This document shows positions 18,024 through 27,553 of a stretch of 64,000 nucleotides of DNA, piece after piece (the first letter of the stretch is position 1; each line of letters begins with the position of its first letter). Position numbers and translations under genes: made by a program. Source of the DNA: Bin55 sp009840545 (GTDB taxonomy: Bacteria > Pseudomonadota > Gammaproteobacteria > Pseudomonadales > Azotimanducaceae); assembly GCA_965208815.1 (NCBI GenBank), contig OZ242357.1, positions 3,410,001 to 3,474,000 on the forward strand, read 5' to 3'. The notes beneath the pieces are model-generated. The model ran no database searches, was not told the origin of the DNA, and saw nothing but the letters and a program-made list of their open reading frames with translations.

Positions 18024-18151
18024 GACATTATCAGGGATTCTTGATTTTTTCCGTGCGGAGCGTTCCCAACGGATTCGCTTGATCTTCTCTTTGCCCGCAC
18101 TTCGGGAAAATGCCGGATCGAATCGAAGAATATAAGCTCTTCGTGCAGAAT
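18024..18151 (+). repeat. Direct repeat copy B of the hairpin-bearing element
   Basis: Second copy of the element at 16548-16675, same orientation, exactly 1476 bp downstream and without gaps. The hairpin CGAAGA-N8-TCTTCG (18124-18143) sits at the same offset with the same 8-nt loop as in copy A, but one G-C pair has become A-T, keeping the pairing. The reverse strand of both cores can be read as a short similar peptide (…SVGNAPH.KNQ…) with 7 differences in 25 codons, which does not look like a conserved protein. The rest of 17936-18358, up to lpxB, shows no gene. Confidence 0.8.
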
Positions 18152-18358
18152 GCTCACGTAAACTAGGAAGCCTTCAGGCCTGTCAACTATTCTCTGTAAT
18201 TCCCATAGCAAATTATTCCAAGAGTTCCTCTGACGGTGTTCTGTGTGACGCGGCGATCGCATCGTTCAGGACAATCAACTCTGTATCAATTTCCGATTTA
18301 GAGGTTGCGCCTGCAATTCGGTCGGCTATCTTAATTAGATGGTCGAGGTAGGCAAGTT

Positions 18359-19507
18359 TTGAAGGTTGGAATTGTCACGGGCGAGGCTTCTGGAGACTTG
18401 CTCGGTTCAGAACTCATGACTGCACTTCGGCAGCTTGATCACGAATTGCAGTTTGTGGGTGTGGGTGGTGAACGCATGCGGGAGCAAGGGCTCCATGCGC
18501 TTGAATCCATTGATCGCTTTTCAATGAACGGTTTTGTAGAACCTCTCACCCGACTTCCTGAACTTTTTAACTTGCTCCAGTCGCTGGCGACCCGACTTGC
18601 TGATACGGACGTGATGGTGGGTGTGGACTTCAATGTCTTCAATCTAATGCTCGAAAAGCGGTTGAAGGCGTTGGGAACGCCTACCGTTCACTATGTCAGT
18701 CCTTCTGTCTATGCTTGGCGTCGAAATCGCATTCGGAGGATTGAAAGATCCGCAGATGTCTTGCTTACGCTATTTCCCTTTGAACGGAAGTACTACGAGA
18801 ACACAGGAACGAGAGCCGTTTATGTGGGCCATCCGCTTGCGGACCGCATCTCTCCTAACCGAGATCGAGAGTCGGAACGGTCCAGTGCTCGCGCCAAACT
18901 TGCCATTGCTTCAACACAAACAGCAATCGCCGTGCTTCCCGGCAGTCGAACATCGGAAATCAGATCCCACTTAGATTTGTTTCTACGTGCAGCGGAACGA
19001 GTGCAATCCATACTCTCAGCAGCAAGGAGTTTCGTATTCATCGTCCCATGTGTCAATGAACGACGTGCGAACCTCGTGAAACACGGCTCAAGAAGCTTTT
19101 CTCACTTGGACTTGCGAGTCGTTGAGAGCGATTCAATTGAAGTGTTTGCCGCATGTGATGCGGCTTTAGTGAAGTCGGGCACAAGTACCTTGGAAGCATT
19201 GCTCATGCGTATTCCCATGGTTGTTGCGTACAGAACAGGTCCGCTGACCTATTCGATTGTTCGGTCAGTCTTGCAGACGCGATGGGTAGCATTGCCTAAC
19301 ATTCTGACGAGTCGTGAACTTGTACCTGAGTTCTTGCAACAGGCTGCGACTCCCGAGTCTCTGGCGGTGGCACTTTGCCAAGAAATCCAATCTTCTGAGG
19401 AAGACAAAAAGTATTTCGAAGAGTTTGATCAACTACATGAGACACTTCGCCGAAATGCCTCCGCCCGTGCCGCGAAAGCAGTATTAAACTTGGCTGGTAC
19501 CCCTTGA
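18359..19507 (+). CDS. lpxB: Lipid-A-disaccharide synthase
   Basis: Peripheral membrane GT-B glycosyltransferase condensing lipid X with UDP-2,3-diacylglucosamine. Motifs: GIVTGEASGDLLG at the very start, VGVGGERMREQG, VHYVSPSVYAWRRNRIRRI, PFERKYY, VGHPLADRI, AVLPGSRTSEI, and KSGTSTLEALLMRIPMVVAY. 382 residues. The TTG start at 18359 is decided by GAGG at 18349-18352 (6-nt spacing) and by the exact family N-terminus. Ends in a TTGA overlap with rnhB. Confidence 0.96.
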   Translation: MKVGIVTGEASGDLLGSELMTALRQLDHELQFVGVGGERMREQGLHALESIDRFSMNGFVEPLTRLPELFNLLQSLATRLADTDVMVGVDFNVFNLMLEKRLKALGTPTVHYVSPSVYAWRRNRIRRIERSADVLLTLFPFERKYYENTGTRAVYVGHPLADRISPNRDRESERSSARAKLAIASTQTAIAVLPGSRTSEIRSHLDLFLRAAERVQSILSAARSFVFIVPCVNERRANLVKHGSRSFSHLDLRVVESDSIEVFAACDAALVKSGTSTLEALLMRIPMVVAYRTGPLTYSIVRSVLQTRWVALPNILTSRELVPEFLQQAATPESLAVALCQEIQSSEEDKKYFEEFDQLHETLRRNASARAAKAVLNLAGTP

Positions 19508-20163
19508 AAGAGTTGAAGAACGAAGCGTCTGATCTCTTTGATTCTCACGAGTTGGACATGTCTGAAATCGAATGCGGCATCGATGAAGTCGGCCGTGGAC
19601 CTCTCGCCGGGCCAGTAATAGCGGCGGCAGTGGTGTTGAACGAAAAGAAGCCAATTCCAGGTATCAGAGACTCCAAGCAACTCACGCACGGTCGACGAGT
19701 CGAGCTTGCAGACTCGATTCGCAAGAGTGCGCTGGCTTGGTCATTGGGCCGATGTGAGCCACAGGAAATCGATGAACTCAACATCCTGCGTGCTTCGCTG
19801 CTGGCCATGGAACGAGCAGTAAAGCAAATCGGGATTCGCCTTGATGTTGCTTTGGTCGACGGAAATGTTGCGCCTAGTCTGAGTTGTCCCACTGTGACGA
19901 TCATAGGAGGAGACCGCAAGGTCACATCTATCGGAGCAGCTTCCATTCTCGCCAAGGTTGCTCGAGACGAAGAAATGACGAGAGCTGGGACCCGCTACCC
20001 AAAATATGGGTTTCAAAACAACAAAGGCTATCCGACTCCTGAGCACCTGACAGCACTTAGACTCTTCGGGCCCTGTGCCATTCATCGAAGGACCTTTCGA
20101 CCGGTTGCGGACTCACTGCAAGTTCATGGCTCTATAGACGCTACATTGAAAGATCCCACGTAA
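19504..20163 (+). CDS. rnhB: Ribonuclease HII
   Basis: Cuts RNA in RNA-DNA hybrids, including single ribonucleotides. The acidic metal-site residues are visible in CGIDEVGRGPLAGPVIAAAVV (Asp-Glu) and VALVDGN (Asp); the SIGAASILAKVARDE block is also present. The start is ambiguous: a TTG at 19504 overlaps the lpxB stop (TTGA) and suggests coupling, while the ATG at 19558 would leave only six residues before the first motif. The end overlaps the dnaE start by one base (TAATG). Confidence 0.93.
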   Translation: MKELKNEASDLFDSHELDMSEIECGIDEVGRGPLAGPVIAAAVVLNEKKPIPGIRDSKQLTHGRRVELADSIRKSALAWSLGRCEPQEIDELNILRASLLAMERAVKQIGIRLDVALVDGNVAPSLSCPTVTIIGGDRKVTSIGAASILAKVARDEEMTRAGTRYPKYGFQNNKGYPTPEHLTALRLFGPCAIHRRTFRPVADSLQVHGSIDATLKDPT

Positions 20164-23100
20164 TGACTCTATTCGCACACTTGTCTCTACACACCGAGTA
20201 CTCAATTGAGGACAGCATCATCCGAATCGATGAACTCGCCGAAAAAACATTGGAGCGGGGAATGGACTGCGTCGCAATTACCGATCGGAGCAATATGTTC
20301 GCTCTATGGAAGTTCCAGAAGCGAATGCGTGCGCAGGGGATCAAGCCTATTTTTGGTGCGGACATGCTGTTCGCAAATGGTAGAAGCGATTTAGATCGGA
20401 TGGTGCTTCTCGCCAAGGAAGAGTCTGGATGGAACAGCCTTCGTAAGCTGATGACGTTCGCCTACACCAACTCGGCTGATCATGTTGCTATTACGTTAGA
20501 CAGTCTGATTGAGCACAACGATGGGTTGATTGCACTTTCTGGCGGTGCGCAGGGACCGATTGGACGCTTGCTGATTGAAGAGGATAGGTCTAGCGCGGAG
20601 GAAACTACCGCAAAGCTGTTAAGTGCATTTGGCGACCGTTTCTACATGGAAATCTCACGAACGGGGCGGAAGCATGAAGAGGAGTATGTTGCAAAAGCCA
20701 TTTCTTTTGCGGACGCGTTCCACATCCCCTTGGTAGCCACAAACGACGTTCGCTTCCTGGATCGAGATGACTTCGCAGTTCACGAGACTCGATTTTGCAT
20801 TGCGCACAAGCAAAGGGTTGGGGATGGAAGTCATTCGGCTGTCTATAGCGAAGATCAATTTCTTCGTTCTGCGGAACAAATGAGCCAGCTGTTCGCAGAC
20901 CTGCCAGATGCCGTGGAGAATGCCTACGAAATTGCGCGTCGATGCACGGTCGAGGTGAAGTCTGATCGTTATTTGCCAATGTACAAGACGGATAGTAAGG
21001 AATCTCCTGAAGATTTGCTGGATCGTTACTCCATGGAAGGATTGAAGAAGGTGCTCGACCGACACGATGATGCGGAGAGGGACTATGCAAGGCGTGAGGT
21101 CTACGAGAAAAGGCTCGAGCGAGAGCTGAACATCATCAAGAGCATGGATTTCGCTGGTTACTTCTTGATCGTCATGGACTTTGTCAAGTGGGCGAAAGAG
21201 CAAGGAATTCCCGTGGGTCCGGGTCGCGGTTCGGGATCGGCCTCACTCGTGGCATATGTACTCGACATTACAGAAATTGATCCTATTGAACACGAACTGA
21301 TGTTTGAGAGACTACTGAATCCGGAACGAGTTTCTATGCCCGATTTCGATATTGACTTCTGCAAGGACCGAAGAGGGGAAGTTATCGAGTATGTCGCCAA
21401 TCTGTACGGAAGGGAATCGGTTGGACAGATTGTTACTTTTGGAACGATGGCCGCTAAAGCCGTTATCAGAGATGTAACGCGTGTTCATGGAAAACCGTTT
21501 GGATTGGGTGAGACGATTGTTAAAGAAATCCCCGACAGATTGAATATCTCACTGACCGAAGTGTTGCAGGAAAGACCAGAACTGAGTCGAAACATGCAAT
21601 TGAACGAGGACATCCGTGAAATTGTTGACCGAGCTCTCAAACTGGAAGGAATAGTTCGAAACATCAGTAGACATCCGGGCGGAACGGTTATTACACCGAA
21701 TCGCCTTGATGCCGTAGTGCCTGTGTACACGGAGGGTGGTTCGGCTGACTTGATCTCTCAGTTCGACAAACAAGACATAGAAGACATAGGAGTCGTAAAG
21801 TTCGACTTCCTTGCTCTCAAGACAGTGACAGCCATCTCCAATGCGTGCGAAGCAGCGAATGCACTACGCGAGAAAAACAATCAACCTCGTTTGCATCCAA
21901 GCGAATTTCCGCTCGATGACGACAAGGTGTTCGAGCTCTTGCGCGAAGCGAACACAGTTGGCATTTTCCAATTGGAGTCTCGGGGCATGCGCCGAGTTCT
22001 GAAGGATCTACGGCCGGACTCACTTGAGGACTTGACCGCATTGCTTGCGCTGTTTCGACCCGGTCCCATTCAGTCTGGAGTCGTGGATCTCTTTATTCGG
22101 CGCAAACACGGAAAAGAAGTGGTGGACTACCTGCATCCCTTGCTTGAGTCCGTGTTGAAAAAGTCGTACGGCGTGATGGTCTACCAAGAAGACGTTATGA
22201 CTGTTGCACGAGAGCTTGCTGGTTTCTCACTCGGTGAAGCAGATGAACTCCGTCGAGCGATGGCAAAGAAAATCCGAAGTGAAATGGTTAGCTATCGAAA
22301 CAGATTCACTCAGGGTTGTATCAAGAACAATGTTGAGGAGTCGATCGCCAAATCAATCTTCGACGACATCGAGAAGTTTGCTGAGTACGCCTTCAATCGA
22401 GCGCACACAGTGGGCTATGCAGTCGTGGCATACCAAACGGCTTATCTGAAGGCACATTATCCTGCGGAGTATTTGGCCGCACTTGCGACATGCGACATCG
22501 GAAACCGAGATACTGTTCGGGAAATCGTTGACGAAGCCAAGCGCATGGGTTTAAGGCTGGAAGGTCCATGTGTCAACGAGAGCAGCTATGAATTTACCGG
22601 TACCCAAGGTAGGTTTGTAATTGGCATGGGAGCTATCAAGGGATTGCCTAGTTCTCATGCACGGTCAATCGAGCAGGCACGGCAGGAAGGTCCGTTTGAA
22701 TCGCTGCTGGATTTGTGCATTCGCGCAAGATTTGGCAGACGCCAAAGAAAGATTTTGGAGTCACTGATCAAGTGCGGATGCCTCGACAGTGTAGTTGACG
22801 AGGCGGACATCACTCGCGGAAGACCCAAGTTAGAAGCACAACTTGACGATGCATTGGAAGCAGCGGAAGATCGGGTGTCACAAGCATCACAACCTTTTGA
22901 CGACCTTCTTGGTGTCTCTGAAGATTCTGAAGCTGTAATCGAAACGCGAGTGTTTGAACCTACCACCACGAGGAAAGCACTGTTGGATGAAGGAGAGCGA
23001 TTGGGTTTCTACGTGAGTGGTCATCCCATGAGTACCTACCGTCAAGAGCTTGATGGAGTCTGTACACACACAGACTTGCGTTCGCTACTTCAAGCAAGAA

Positions 23101-23615
23101 ATAGGCAAGTCGCAGCCGGAGTGGTAAAGAGTTCTCGTATCAGGGATACGAGAACTGGAAAACGCATACTCGAGGTAATCCTGGAAGATGAGAAGGGGTC
23201 CATTGAACTCCCAGTGTTCGATTTTGATGCCACTCAAGTTGAAGACGGTTTGAATGAAGGAGACCTTCTCGTGTTTGAATGCAAGATTGTGCGTAGCAAG
23301 GATAGAAAGAACTCGGCAATAAACGAACTGAACCTAAGTACGATCACTGAATTTCGAGTACAGCGCAATGCACGAGTCGAAATTGATGTTGCGCGCAAAG
23401 ATCAACAGGACACCTTGCTCAATTTGCTGCATGAGGAGACAAGAGACCGAGACGACGATGGTTGTGGCGTCATCATCAATTACAAGAACGATCAATATTC
23501 AACACCCATTAAATTGGACAGCAAGTGGCGGTTGTCACCTACAGAAGAAATGTTGGATCGACTTGGAGCCCAATTTGGCCCGGAATCGGTTAGGGTTAGT
23601 TATCCTTCACGTTGA
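20163..23615 (+). CDS. dnaE: DNA polymerase III alpha subunit
   Basis: Catalytic subunit of the replicative polymerase. 1150 residues, family length. A PHP domain is at the N-terminus (FAHLSLHTEYSIEDS; VATNDVRFLDRDDF). The palm carries PDFDIDFCKDRR (two catalytic Asp) and VVKFDFLALKT (third Asp), preceded by GPGRGSGSASLVAY. The finger/beta-binding region (YGVMVYQEDVM, AFNRAHTVGYAVVAYQTAYLK) and C-terminal OB fold follow. accA, usually next, is absent; tilS follows after 9 bases. Confidence 0.98.
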   Translation: MTLFAHLSLHTEYSIEDSIIRIDELAEKTLERGMDCVAITDRSNMFALWKFQKRMRAQGIKPIFGADMLFANGRSDLDRMVLLAKEESGWNSLRKLMTFAYTNSADHVAITLDSLIEHNDGLIALSGGAQGPIGRLLIEEDRSSAEETTAKLLSAFGDRFYMEISRTGRKHEEEYVAKAISFADAFHIPLVATNDVRFLDRDDFAVHETRFCIAHKQRVGDGSHSAVYSEDQFLRSAEQMSQLFADLPDAVENAYEIARRCTVEVKSDRYLPMYKTDSKESPEDLLDRYSMEGLKKVLDRHDDAERDYARREVYEKRLERELNIIKSMDFAGYFLIVMDFVKWAKEQGIPVGPGRGSGSASLVAYVLDITEIDPIEHELMFERLLNPERVSMPDFDIDFCKDRRGEVIEYVANLYGRESVGQIVTFGTMAAKAVIRDVTRVHGKPFGLGETIVKEIPDRLNISLTEVLQERPELSRNMQLNEDIREIVDRALKLEGIVRNISRHPGGTVITPNRLDAVVPVYTEGGSADLISQFDKQDIEDIGVVKFDFLALKTVTAISNACEAANALREKNNQPRLHPSEFPLDDDKVFELLREANTVGIFQLESRGMRRVLKDLRPDSLEDLTALLALFRPGPIQSGVVDLFIRRKHGKEVVDYLHPLLESVLKKSYGVMVYQEDVMTVARELAGFSLGEADELRRAMAKKIRSEMVSYRNRFTQGCIKNNVEESIAKSIFDDIEKFAEYAFNRAHTVGYAVVAYQTAYLKAHYPAEYLAALATCDIGNRDTVREIVDEAKRMGLRLEGPCVNESSYEFTGTQGRFVIGMGAIKGLPSSHARSIEQARQEGPFESLLDLCIRARFGRRQRKILESLIKCGCLDSVVDEADITRGRPKLEAQLDDALEAAEDRVSQASQPFDDLLGVSEDSEAVIETRVFEPTTTRKALLDEGERLGFYVSGHPMSTYRQELDGVCTHTDLRSLLQARNRQVAAGVVKSSRIRDTRTGKRILEVILEDEKGSIELPVFDFDATQVEDGLNEGDLLVFECKIVRSKDRKNSAINELNLSTITEFRVQRNARVEIDVARKDQQDTLLNLLHEETRDRDDDGCGVIINYKNDQYSTPIKLDSKWRLSPTEEMLDRLGAQFGPESVRVSYPSR

Positions 23616-23624
23616 CAGTCAGCT

Positions 23625-24848
23625 GTGCAAATTGGCGTTGATGTAAAAGAGTCCATCCGAACAATTCCACACTGCCCAGAATCGGCGATTTGGATTGCAT
23701 TTAGCGGCGGACTCGACTCAACCGTATTGCTTCATGCGTGTATCGAGGAGTTCAGCGCATCTTTGTGCAGAGCTATTCACGTAGACCACGGAATCAGCCC
23801 AAATTCGAACGAGTGGGCTGTGCATTGCCAGGAATTATGTAATAAGTGGAATGTGCCTCTCGATGTAGAGAGAGTCATACTTTCTCGCGGCAATGTCGAG
23901 CTCCAAGCTCGATTGGCACGCTATCACCAATTTGAGAGAAGATTGAGAGTCAACGATCTTGTATTGACCGCGCATCATGCGGACGATGTTGCGGAAACCC
24001 AGCTGTGGCAATTCCTGACAGGACGGGCAGTAGTTGGAATTGCAAGTAAGAAGGTACTAGGTAAGGGGCACGTTGCCCGTCCCTTCCTCCAATTGACCAA
24101 ACAACAACTCCGGACGTATGCTGAGGAACATTCACTTTCTTGGATCGAAGACCCAAGCAATACCGATATCGCTCTCGATAGAAACTGGATTCGACATCAA
24201 TTGCTTCCAGATATTGAGCAACGGTTTCCGGATGTCAAAAAGCGATTGGCCGAATTAGCCCCAGCCAATCTTCCGCAAGCTCAGAGAGGTCCCCTCGACT
24301 TATCGAGCACTCAAATAGATGCACGGCATGTTCGAGCGTGGCTGCTTGTACATGGATTGAATCCGCCTGGCTCAGTTGTCGAGGAAATCATTCGACAGTC
24401 ACATTCGCGACCGGATTCTTCTCCAATCGTTCAGGTCTCGGATGAACAGCAGGTGCGTCGCTATCGAGAACGTTTGCATTTGGTAATGCTTCTTCCCGCT
24501 TTTGTAGCGCAAGAGGCAACATCGGGGCAAGACTTGAATCTCAGCAATGGTTGTTTGAGCTGGAATCGGTGCAGTCGAGGAATTCCGCAGAATCAGACTT
24601 TCCAACTGCGAAATCGGGCTCACTTCGCAGCAACCAAAATTGCAATTCGCATCAACACTATGTCTAAATCGCTTTCATCGTTGTTTCAAGAAAACGGAAT
24701 CGCGCCTTGGTTACGTGATGGATGGCCGATTCTCGTGAAGAACGAAAGAGTCGTTTGTATTCCCGGGATAGCAGTCGCCGACGAGATCCGAGAAAGCTCA
24801 ACCACAGTGCCAACTTACATTCCTACTTGGAAACCGAAGACGGGCTAG
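23625..24848 (+). CDS. tilS: tRNA(Ile)-lysidine synthetase
   Basis: Modifies C34 of the CAU-anticodon tRNA-Ile to lysidine so that it reads AUA. The N-terminal PP-loop ATPase has SGGLDSTVLLH (about residues 27-37), HVDHGISPNS, LTAHHADDVAETQLWQFLTG and DPSNTDIALDRNWIRHQLLP, and a C-terminal TilS domain follows. 407 residues. GTG start at 23625. Followed by a 225-bp gap with no recognised gene before pyrG. Confidence 0.93.
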   Translation: MQIGVDVKESIRTIPHCPESAIWIAFSGGLDSTVLLHACIEEFSASLCRAIHVDHGISPNSNEWAVHCQELCNKWNVPLDVERVILSRGNVELQARLARYHQFERRLRVNDLVLTAHHADDVAETQLWQFLTGRAVVGIASKKVLGKGHVARPFLQLTKQQLRTYAEEHSLSWIEDPSNTDIALDRNWIRHQLLPDIEQRFPDVKKRLAELAPANLPQAQRGPLDLSSTQIDARHVRAWLLVHGLNPPGSVVEEIIRQSHSRPDSSPIVQVSDEQQVRRYRERLHLVMLLPAFVAQEATSGQDLNLSNGCLSWNRCSRGIPQNQTFQLRNRAHFAATKIAIRINTMSKSLSSLFQENGIAPWLRDGWPILVKNERVVCIPGIAVADEIRESSTTVPTYIPTWKPKTG

Positions 24849-25073
24849 AGCACCACGAGGAATCGATTGAAGCTACAGAGTTTCTCCACTTTTGGTCTGG
24901 GCGTTGTCTCTAAATCCATCCTGTTAGTACAATTTGAACTGCAAGTCCTACCAAGCTGGATGGAACCAGCTGTTGCGAACCCAAACTCACGACCTCATTG
25001 AACTGACGTTGATGGTTCACCGTGTCCAAAGTAATTCCATGAGCAATTGCGATCATCCGATCGTACTAGGTAT

Positions 25074-26714
25074 ATGACTCGCTATATATTCGTCACAGGT
25101 GGAGTCGTCTCCTCGGTCGGGAAAGGAATCCTAACAGCGTCGTTAGCTGCGACCCTGGAAGCACGCGGATTGTCTGTGAACATCGTCAAAATGGATCCTT
25201 ACATCAACGTCGACCCAGGAACGATGAACCCCGTTCAGCATGGGGAAGTCTTCGTCACGGACGACGGAGCAGAAACTGACCTCGACCTTGGGCACTACGA
25301 GAGGTTTGTTCGCAATCGAATGTCGCAAAAGAACAATTTCACGACGGGTAGTGTCTATGAAGAGGTAATTCGAAGAGAGCGTCGCGGAGACTACTTGGGA
25401 AGCACCGTTCAAGTCATTCCACACATCACGGATGAGATTCAACGTCGAATCAAAGCTGTCAGCGAAGACGGAAAGTACGACGTAGTGATCGCCGAGACGG
25501 GTGGAACCGTCGGAGACATCGAATCCCAACCATTTCTAGAGGCGATCCGCCAGATGCGGCTGTCGGAAGGTGTTCATAACACGCTCAACATCCATTTGAC
25601 ATTAGTGCCGTACGTAAAGTCATCGGGCGAGACCAAGACAAAACCGACTCAGCACTCGGTAAAGGAATTGCGATCAATTGGTCTGCAACCGGACATTTTG
25701 GTTTGCCGTTGCGAGAATTTTGAATTGCCACCAGAGGCACGCAAGAAAATTGCATTGTTTACGAACGTGGAGGAATACGGCGTTATTTCGCTCAAGGATG
25801 TTGACAGCATTTACCAAGTTCCGTTGATTCTGCATGAACAAGGCTTGGATCAAATTGTGGTTTCCAAGTTGGAGCTTAAATGCAACCGAGCGGATCTGAC
25901 CGAATGGCAGCACGTTGAGAAGGCACTAGCTGAGCCCAAGAAAACGATCAAACTAGCCATGATCGGCAAGTACTTCGATCTGTTGGATTCCTACAAATCG
26001 TTGATCGAGGCGATTACACACGCAGGAATTCGAACGGGAACAAGCGTTGAAATCCACTATGTCGATGCCGAAGAGATTGAGCACAATGGAACGGAGCAGC
26101 TGGATCAGATGCACGCAATTCTTGTTCCGGGCGGATTTGGTCAAAGAGGATTCGAAGGCAAGATCAGAGCAGCTGGCTACGCACGGACAAAAAACGTTCC
26201 GTATTTGGGTATTTGCTACGGACTGCACGCTGCAGTCATCGAATTTGCACGAAACAAAGCTGGTCTCACGGGTGCCCATTCCACAGAAGTGGATCCCAAT
26301 ACCGAGCATCCAGTCATAGGATTGGTCACCGAGTGGCGCGATGCTGATGGATCAGTCAACGCGCGAGATCCCGTCAATGGAGATCTCGGAGGCACGATGC
26401 GGCTTGGAGCGCAGGAGTGTTTGTTGAACCAGGAGTCGCTTGCATTCAAAATGTACGGGGAACCTGTGGTGTTTGAACGACATCGCCACCGATACGAAGT
26501 AAATGGCAAGTATCGCGAACGAATGGAAAGTTGCGGAATGGTAGTGAGCGGGGTGAATAGTTCGGACGATCTCGTCGAAATGATTGAAATACCCTCTGCT
26601 GATTGGTTCGTTGCCTGCCAATTCCATCCAGAGTTTCGCTCTTCACCTCGTGACGGACATCCCTTGTTCACAGGTTTCATTGAAGCTGCGAATACCTACG
26701 CGAGTAGTCACTGA
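25074..26714 (+). CDS. pyrG: CTP synthase
   Basis: Makes CTP from UTP, ATP and glutamine. The synthetase domain starts TRYIFVTGGVVSSVGKGI, and the glutamine amidotransferase domain carries LGICYGLHAAVIEFAR (catalytic Cys) and CQFHPEFRSSP (His and Glu of the triad). 546 residues, one more than E. coli. The ATG at 25074, with AGGT a few bases upstream, is chosen over an in-frame start at 25047 that would add nine non-conserved residues. kdsA follows after 2 bases. Confidence 0.97.
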   Translation: MTRYIFVTGGVVSSVGKGILTASLAATLEARGLSVNIVKMDPYINVDPGTMNPVQHGEVFVTDDGAETDLDLGHYERFVRNRMSQKNNFTTGSVYEEVIRRERRGDYLGSTVQVIPHITDEIQRRIKAVSEDGKYDVVIAETGGTVGDIESQPFLEAIRQMRLSEGVHNTLNIHLTLVPYVKSSGETKTKPTQHSVKELRSIGLQPDILVCRCENFELPPEARKKIALFTNVEEYGVISLKDVDSIYQVPLILHEQGLDQIVVSKLELKCNRADLTEWQHVEKALAEPKKTIKLAMIGKYFDLLDSYKSLIEAITHAGIRTGTSVEIHYVDAEEIEHNGTEQLDQMHAILVPGGFGQRGFEGKIRAAGYARTKNVPYLGICYGLHAAVIEFARNKAGLTGAHSTEVDPNTEHPVIGLVTEWRDADGSVNARDPVNGDLGGTMRLGAQECLLNQESLAFKMYGEPVVFERHRHRYEVNGKYRERMESCGMVVSGVNSSDDLVEMIEIPSADWFVACQFHPEFRSSPRDGHPLFTGFIEAANTYASSH

Positions 26715-26716
26715 AA

Positions 26717-27553
26717 ATGAACCTCTGTGACTTTGAGGTTGGTGATGGCCACCCCATCTTCCTAATTGCTGGTCCTTGCGTCATTGAAGACGAAGAACTG
26801 GCCTTGAGCACGGCCGGAACACTAAGGGAAATTACGCAGTCTCTTGGCGTCTCACTTATCTTCAAGAGCTCGTTCGACAAGGCAAACCGTTCCTCCTACA
26901 AGAGCTATCGCGGTCGAGGACTCGATCAGGGTCTTGCCATACTTCAGAAAGTCAAGGACGAGGTCGAAGTCCCTGTGATAACTGATGTGCACGAGTACAC
27001 ACCGCTTGATGAGGTCAGCGATGTCGTCTCCGTGCTGCAGACCCCGGCATTCTTGTGTCGTCAAACGGACTTCATTCAGAATGTTTGCAGACAAGGATTG
27101 CCCGTGAACATCAAGAAAGGCCAATTCTTAGCACCCAGCGACATGGTTCACGTTGTCGATAAGGCAAGACAGACTGGAAACGAGCAAATCATGGTGTGCG
27201 AGCGTGGGGCAAGTTTCGGCTACAACAATCTTGTATCGGATATGCGTTCCTTAGCGGTTCTACGCGAAACCAAGTGTCCCGTTGTATTTGACGCCACCCA
27301 TTCGGTGCAGATGCCTGGTGGATTGGGGTCGGTCTCTGGAGGACAGCGCAACATGGTGCCCGTGTTAGCTCGGTCTGCTATAGCCGCAGGAGTGGATGGC
27401 TTGTTCATGGAGACCCATCCACGTCCCGAAGAAGCAAAATCCGATGGACCGAACTCCTGGCCACTTCACATGGTCGAGCCGCTCTTGAACGAACTGTGTG
27501 AAATCGATCGAGTTGTAAAGTCGCATCCATTCTTGGAACACGAAGTCTCGTGA
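26717..27553 (+). CDS. kdsA: 3-deoxy-8-phosphooctulonate synthase
   Basis: Condenses arabinose-5-phosphate with PEP to give KDO-8-phosphate for the LPS inner core. TIM barrel of 278 residues. Motifs: LIAGPCVIEDEE, FKSSFDKANRSS, RGRGLDQGLAIL, VNIKKGQFLAPSDM, FDATHSVQMPGG and METHPRPEEAKSDGPN. Overlaps the eno start by 4 bases (GTGA). Confirms an LPS-bearing outer membrane. Confidence 0.97.
   Translation: MNLCDFEVGDGHPIFLIAGPCVIEDEELALSTAGTLREITQSLGVSLIFKSSFDKANRSSYKSYRGRGLDQGLAILQKVKDEVEVPVITDVHEYTPLDEVSDVVSVLQTPAFLCRQTDFIQNVCRQGLPVNIKKGQFLAPSDMVHVVDKARQTGNEQIMVCERGASFGYNNLVSDMRSLAVLRETKCPVVFDATHSVQMPGGLGSVSGGQRNMVPVLARSAIAAGVDGLFMETHPRPEEAKSDGPNSWPLHMVEPLLNELCEIDRVVKSHPFLEHEVS

Noticed and set aside
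16548..18151. Repeats as intrinsic terminators or as a conserved reverse-strand peptide gene
   Set aside because: The T-run lies before, not after, the hairpins on the plus strand, and the reverse-strand reading differs at 7 of 25 codons without a shared start or stop.
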